The translations under genes and the position numbers were made by a program. From Comamonadaceae bacterium (GTDB taxonomy: Bacteria > Pseudomonadota > Gammaproteobacteria > Burkholderiales > Burkholderiaceae_C): 6,401 nucleotides of DNA. The DNA lies in the NCBI GenBank assembly GCA_947374705.1, contig CANCDA010000140.1:1-6401 (forward strand), given 5' to 3'. The first letter of the stretch is position 1. The number at the start of each line of letters is the position of its first letter. Shown here one piece after another: positions 1 through 5,100 of the stretch. Below the pieces are notes generated by a model. It was not told the origin of the DNA. It saw nothing but the letters and a program-made list of their open reading frames with translations, and made no database searches.

Positions 1-142
1 ATCCAACAAGCTGATCGGGCGGCGGCTTGATTTGTCTGAGAACACGGTGCGCGGCCATGTGCAAGCGGTGCTGGCTCATTTGCAGGTGGTTAGCCGCTCC
101 GAGGCCAGCTATGCGGCCCGCCAACGCGGCTTGGTGCGCTAA
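1..142 (+). CDS. LuxR/NarL-family response regulator, C-terminal HTH domain (5' partial)
   Basis: This is the end of a gene that begins before the window. The frame starting at base 2 gives 46 residues ending in TAA at 140-142. The residues NKLIGRRLDLSENTVRGHV followed by a recognition-helix tail and VVSRSEA match the LuxR/GerE helix-turn-helix pattern (compare the usual N-K-x-I-A-x-x-L-x-I-S-x-x-T-V-K-x-H form, then V-x-x-R-x-x-A). The family binds DNA as a dimer and usually carries an N-terminal receiver domain whose aspartate is phosphorylated; that part is not visible here. It sits four bases before a hybrid histidine kinase on the same strand, so it is probably co-transcribed with the kinase and is the likely partner regulator. 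A stand-alone LuxR regulator without a receiver cannot be excluded from this fragment. Confidence 0.88.
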   Translation, partial: SNKLIGRRLDLSENTVRGHVQAVLAHLQVVSRSEASYAARQRGLVR

Positions 143-146
143 ACCG

Positions 147-1925
147 ATGAACTTTTTTAAATTGAGGTCTGGGCGAATTTTGGTGGAGCAGTTGCGCCTG
201 GTTCACGTCAATTTGCCGGTTTCCAACTTGGCCACGGGCGGGGCGAGCTTGATCTTGCTGTGGGTCTTGTCACAGACCTCGCCGCTCACGCCGCTGCTGG
301 TCTGGGTCGGCCTGGTCTGGCTGTCCATTGGTTTTAGCCTGTGGTTGGCTGCACGGATTTTGCAATCGCCCAACCCGCTGGAGCAAGCCCCGGTGATGGC
401 CCGCACCACGGTTATTTTCTGTGGGTTTTACGGCGCGCTTTGGGGTGCTTTGCCGTGGCTGGCGCTCGACACAGCAGGGCCTTGGGGCTCGGCGCTGATT
501 GTCTGCATGACGGCAGGCATTGTGGCCGGTGCCACGGCTTTCATGTCGCCGGTGTTGCCGGTGTTTGTGGGTTTTTCAAGCCTGTTCGTTCTGTCATTGA
601 CAGTCCGTTTGTTGACGCTGAGCGAACCGGTGCATACCGCGCTGGGTCTGGGTGCGATTGTTTATTTTCTGACCACCCTCAGCCAAGCCCGCAAAGCATC
701 GCAGGCGTTTTTCAGCATGATCACGCTGCGTTTTGAAAACGCGTCTTTGGTGGAGCGTTTGCAACAGGAGCACGCGCGCGCCCAAGCTGCCCAGGGTCAG
801 GCGGAAGAGGCCAACATGGCCAAATCAAAATTTTTGGCCGCCGCCAGCCACGACTTGCGCCAGCCGGTGCATGCGCAGGGCCTGTTCCTTGAAGTGCTGG
901 GCGGCACCGACCTGACGCAGGAGCAACGCGAGGTGCTGGCCAGCGCGCGCGCAGCCTGCACCGCGTCCAGCGACATGTTGAACACTTTGCTTGATTTTTC
1001 ACGCATTGAGGCCGGCGTGGTTCGGCCCCATACCCAGCCTTTTCTGCTTCAGCCTTTGCTCAACAAGCTGGAGGTGGAGCAGGCGGTGCAGGCCAACGCC
1101 AAGGGCCTGGTTTATCGCGCGCGCGAAACGCAGGCACAGGTGTTCTCAGACCCGGCGCTGGTGGAGCTGATTCTGCGCAACCTGGTGTCCAATGCCATTC
1201 GCTACACCGAGCAGGGTGGCATTTTGGTGGGCTGCCGCCAACGGGCCGATGCGCTGTCGATTGAGGTGTGGGACACGGGCGTGGGCATTGCACCGGCACA
1301 TCAAAAAGAGGTGTTCCGTGAGTTTCACCAATTGGCCAATCCCGAGCGAGATCGGCGCAAAGGGCTGGGCTTGGGGTTGGCAATTGCCGATGGCTTGGCG
1401 CGCACGCTGGGACACCGCTTGAGCTTGGCGTCCACCCTGCATCGCGGCAGTGTGTTTCGCTTGGAACTGCCGATTTCCCATGCCCCCTTGCCCGTGCTGC
1501 CGATGGAGGGCCAACGCATGACGGCGAACTTGCAGGGTCTGCGGGTGCTGGTGGTGGACGACGATGCTGCGGTGCGGTCTGGCATGGCTCAGTTGTTGCG
1601 CAATTGGGGCTGCGCCTGCGATACGGCGGAGTGGATAGAAGAAGCCATGGAGCTGGCCCGCCAGCGCCGCCCCGATGTGGTGATTTGCGACTACCGCCTG
1701 CGCGAGCGGCGCACTGGCCTGGAGGCGATCAAGGCTTTGCGTGACTTGCTTGGCGAAGCGTTGCCCGTGATGTTGATCACCGGCGACACCGATCCGGTGC
1801 GTTTACGCGAAGCCATGGCCAGCGGCGTGCCCCTGCTGCACAAACCCGTCAAGCCAGACCAGTTGCACCAAGCGCTGGTGGATGCCCTAGAGACCAGCCC
1901 AGCCTTTGTGACTTTAGTCACTTAA
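147..1925 (+). CDS. Membrane-bound hybrid sensor histidine kinase with C-terminal receiver
   Basis: This encodes a 592-residue inner-membrane sensor kinase that autophosphorylates on histidine and can pass phosphate to its own receiver. Residues 31-181 are strongly hydrophobic and look like about five or six membrane helices (roughly 31-42, 47-72, 86-107, 114-158 as two, 165-181), with no sizeable periplasmic loop, so the stimulus may be membrane-borne or internal. A likely coiled linker (199-225) leads to the HisKA H-box ASHDLRQP with H235. The HATPase has N-box LRNLVSNAIRY (N345, N349), G1 DTGVGI (376-381) and G2 GLGLGL (406-411). A receiver spans about 465-580, with acidic residues D471-D473, phospho-acceptor D515 in VVICDYRL, T545 and K566 in HKPVKP. 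All key residues are intact. No HPt domain is present. ATG at 147 was chosen because it lies four bases after the regulator stop; an in-frame ATG at 27 would overlap the regulator's HTH out of frame. No convincing Shine-Dalgarno is seen, so translational coupling is plausible. Confidence 0.93.
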   Translation: MNFFKLRSGRILVEQLRLVHVNLPVSNLATGGASLILLWVLSQTSPLTPLLVWVGLVWLSIGFSLWLAARILQSPNPLEQAPVMARTTVIFCGFYGALWGALPWLALDTAGPWGSALIVCMTAGIVAGATAFMSPVLPVFVGFSSLFVLSLTVRLLTLSEPVHTALGLGAIVYFLTTLSQARKASQAFFSMITLRFENASLVERLQQEHARAQAAQGQAEEANMAKSKFLAAASHDLRQPVHAQGLFLEVLGGTDLTQEQREVLASARAACTASSDMLNTLLDFSRIEAGVVRPHTQPFLLQPLLNKLEVEQAVQANAKGLVYRARETQAQVFSDPALVELILRNLVSNAIRYTEQGGILVGCRQRADALSIEVWDTGVGIAPAHQKEVFREFHQLANPERDRRKGLGLGLAIADGLARTLGHRLSLASTLHRGSVFRLELPISHAPLPVLPMEGQRMTANLQGLRVLVVDDDAAVRSGMAQLLRNWGCACDTAEWIEEAMELARQRRPDVVICDYRLRERRTGLEAIKALRDLLGEALPVMLITGDTDPVRLREAMASGVPLLHKPVKPDQLHQALVDALETSPAFVTLVT

Positions 1926-2109
1926 ATCACACCAATCAACCAGTCCATTTGGACTGGTTCGACCGCATATCCGGGTATTTCGCCCTTAGCTGGGGACAAT
2001 CGCGCCAGAAATATCTATATCGGCTTGACCAGCCGTGTGGGAGCGCTGTCGGCCGACATGCTGCGCTATTAAAAACATTCCAAAAACCCCAACCGCAAAG
2101 CGCCACGCC
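1926..2109 (+). other. Intergenic region upstream of the giant repeat protein
   Basis: This 184-base gap separates the two-component genes from the repeat protein and should hold the promoter of the latter. The 1938-1959 hairpin lies at its start. A weak sigma-70-like candidate is GGGACA (1993-1998), a 17-base spacer and TATATC (2016-2021), each hexamer matching four of six consensus bases; this is only suggestive. Before the ATG at 2110 the sequence is A-rich (2069-2100) with no good Shine-Dalgarno; AAAG at 2097-2100 is the nearest purine run. The frame continuing from the kinase stays open to TAA at 2070-2072 without a usable early start and is probably not a gene. Confidence 0.6.
1938..1959 (+). 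terminator. Perfect inverted repeat after the kinase gene, possible terminator
   Basis: AACCAGTCCA at 1938-1947 is followed by TT and its exact reverse complement TGGACTGGTT at 1950-1959, giving a 9-bp stem with a 4-base loop (or 10 bp around TT). It starts 13 bases after the kinase stop codon, where a terminator is expected. There is no T-run on either side, so it is not a textbook rho-independent terminator. It could instead be a transcript-stabilising hairpin or a protein-binding palindrome. A smaller perfect palindrome, GTGACT-TT-AGTCAC at 1908-1921, ends just before the kinase stop. Confidence 0.4.
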
Positions 2110-5100
2110 ATGACTAACGCCACTAGCACCGCCGCTACACCAGCACCCAGCCCCATCACCGCCGTGCTGTTCATCGACAGCCGCGTGCCCGACCTGCAAA
2201 TGCTGATCAACGCGGCGGCCCCCGGCACCCGGGTGGTGATCTTGCAGGCAGACCAAGACGGCGTAGCCCAGATGGCCCAAGCACTGCTCGGGCTCACGGG
2301 GCTGGCCTCTATCAGCGTGCTCTCTCATGGCAACGCCGGCATGCTGCTGCTGGGCGATGGCCCCCTGTATGCGGGCAACCTACAGGCCCACAGTGCAGAC
2401 CTAGCCTGCATCGGCTTGACCCTGGCATCCGGTGGCGACCTGCTGCTCTATGGCTGCAACGTCGGCGCGGGCGACAGCGGTGCGCAGTTCGTTGCCGACC
2501 TGGCCAGCCTCACCGGGGCCGACGTGGCCGCCAGCAGCAACAACACCGGTGGCAGCGATGCCAGTGGGAGCAGCGGCGATTGGGCTTTGGAGATCACGCG
2601 CGGCAACATCGACCAGGCCCCAGTTCTGGACACCCTGAGCCTGAGCCACTACGACCACCTGCTCGCAGCACCTACTGTCACCTCGGTCACCTCCAGCAGC
2701 GCCAACGGCACCTACAAGGTGGGCGACGCCATCAGCATTCAAGTCAATTTCAGCGCGGTAGTGAACGTAGGCAGCGGCACGCCCTCACTCACGCTAGAGA
2801 CCGGCAGCATCGACCGCGCCGCCACCTATACCGGTGGCACCGGCAGCAGCACCTTGTCGTTCAGCTACACCGTGCAGACGGGTGACACCTCGGCAGATTT
2901 AGACCAAATTGCCAGCAGCGCTCTGCATTTGAACGGCGCAAGCATTCAAGACGCTGCGCTCACCAACGCCGTTTTAACCCTCGCAGCCCCTGGCGCTGCA
3001 GGCTCGCTAGGGGCCAACAAGGCCATTGTGATTGACGGCATGGCCCCCCACGGCACTTCGCCCGTCTTCGCCAGCCCCAGCACCAACCCCTATGGCCTAT
3101 TGAATGTGGGCCTCTACGCCAGCCCCAGCTTTGTTGACATCGATGGCGACGGTGATCTGGATGCCTTGATCGGTAACAGCGCTGGCAACACCGTGGTGCA
3201 GCTCAACACCGGCAGCGCGAGCAGCCCGGCCTTTGCAGCGCCCAGCACCAACCCCTATGGCCTGGCGGGTGTGGGCAGCTACGCCAGGCCCAGTTTTGTT
3301 GACATCGATGGCGACGGTGATCTGGATGCTTTGATCGGCAACAACGTTGGTAACACGCTGGTGCAGCTGAACACCGGCAGCGCGAGCAGCCCGGCCTTTG
3401 CAGCGCCCAGCACCAACCCCTATGGCCTGACGGATGTGGGCAACCGCGCCAGCCCCAGCTTGATTGACATTGACGGCGACGGTGATCTGGATGCCTTGAT
3501 CGGTAACAGCGCTGGCAACACCCTAGTGCAGCTCAACACTGGCAGTGCGAGCAGCCCGGCCTTTGCCGCGCCCAGCACCAACCCCTATGGCCTGGCGAGT
3601 GTGATCGGCGGCATCGCCAGCCCCAGCTTTGTGGACATTGACGGCGACGGTGATCTGGATGCCTTGATCGGTAACTTCTCGGGCAACATAGTCGTGCAGT
3701 TGAACACCGGCAGCGCGAGCAGCCCGGCCTTTGCTGCGGCCACTACCAACCCCTATGGCCTGGCGAGTGTGATCGGCAGCTACGCCAGCCCCAGCTTTGT
3801 TGACATCGACGGTGACGGTGATCTGGATGCCTTGATCGGTAGCAATGTTGGCCAAACGAAAGTGCAGCTGAACAACCCCGTGGCCCCGGTCACCAGCAGC
3901 ACCGCCAATGGCACTTATGGCGTGGGCAGCGTGATCACGCTGGCGGTGGCGTTTAATGAAAACGTTCTTGTTACTGGCTCACCCACCCTGCTGTTAGAAA
4001 CCGGCAGCACAGACCGCAATGCCACTTACTCAGGCGGCTCAGGCGGCAAGGTACTGAGCTTCAGCTACACCGTGCAAGCCGGTGACACCAGTGCCGATTT
4101 AACCCAGCAAAGCAGCAGCGCATTGGTGTTGAACGGCGGTACCATCAAAGACGCCGCAGGCAACAACGCTATTTTGAGCCTGGCTGCACCTGCAGCAACA
4201 GGCTCGCTCGGGGCCAATGCGGCGATCGTTATTGACACCATGGTTATTGACACCATGCCGCCCGTGTATGAATCTGCCTCTGTGAATGGCAATCAACTGG
4301 TGATGCACTACACCGAGACCAATACGCTGGATGCGGTCAACATCGCCCCCACCAGCGCCTTTGCCGTGGTCTCAGGCGGGGCTGCCAATGCCGTCACCGC
4401 TGTAGCCGTCAACGCCACCGCCAAGACCGTCACCTTGACCCTGAGCACCGCCGTGACCAACGGCCAAGCTGTCACGCTGGCCTATACCGACCCGGGCGTC
4501 GGTAACGATGCCAATGCCGTGCAAGATGCTGCGGGCAATGATGCCGCCAGCTTCACGGCCACCGCCGTGTCGAACAACACCCCCATTCCCGCCCGCCCCC
4601 ACGGCGCTTTGCCCGTCTTCGCCAGCCCCAGCACCAACCCCTATGGCCTAGCGAATGTGGGCGTCTACGCCAGCCCCAGCTTGGTGGACATCGACGGTGA
4701 CGGTGATCTGGATGCCTTGATCGGTAACAGCGCTGGCAACACCCTAGTGCAGCTCAACACTGGCAGCGCGAGCAGCCCGGCCTTTGCAGCGGCCATCACC
4801 AACCCCTATGGCCTGATGAATCTGGGCGCCTCAGCCAACCCCAGCTTTGTGGACATCGATGGCGACGGTGATCTGGATGCCTTGATTGGTAACAGCGCTG
4901 GCAACACCGTGGTGCAGCTCAACACCGGCAGCGCGAGCAGCCCGGCCTTTGCAGCGCCCAGCACCAACCCCTATGGCCTGGCGAATGTGGGCTTCTCCGC
5001 CAGCCCCAGCTTGGTTGACATTGACGGTGACGGTGATCTGGATGCCTTGATTGGTAACAACGCTGGCAACACCGTGGTGCAGCTCAACACCGGCAGCGCG

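Noticed and set aside
27..146. A 40-residue N-terminal extension of the kinase starting at ATG 27
   Set aside because: It overlaps the response-regulator HTH in another frame, is Cys/Trp/Arg-rich and unlike a kinase N-terminus; ATG 147 right after the regulator stop is the better start.
721..1585. Several minus-strand open frames of 70-120 codons antisense to the kinase
   Set aside because: These are GC-rich shadow frames opposite the HisKA, HATPase and receiver motifs, with no domain of their own.
2025..2053. TTGACC at 2025-2030 as a -35 box for the giant gene
   Set aside because: No acceptable -10 hexamer lies 15-19 bases downstream; the sequence there is GC-rich.
1936..2328. Minus-strand open frame of 130 codons across the intergenic gap and DUF4347 start
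   Set aside because: The translation has no recognisable domain, is Cys/Trp/His/Arg-rich in an unnatural way, and is antisense to a well-supported domain.
3523..3855. Minus-strand open frame of 110 codons in FG-GAP array 1
   Set aside because: It is internally repetitive with the same period as the plus-strand units and simply mirrors them; the plus frame has clear domain motifs and stays open throughout.
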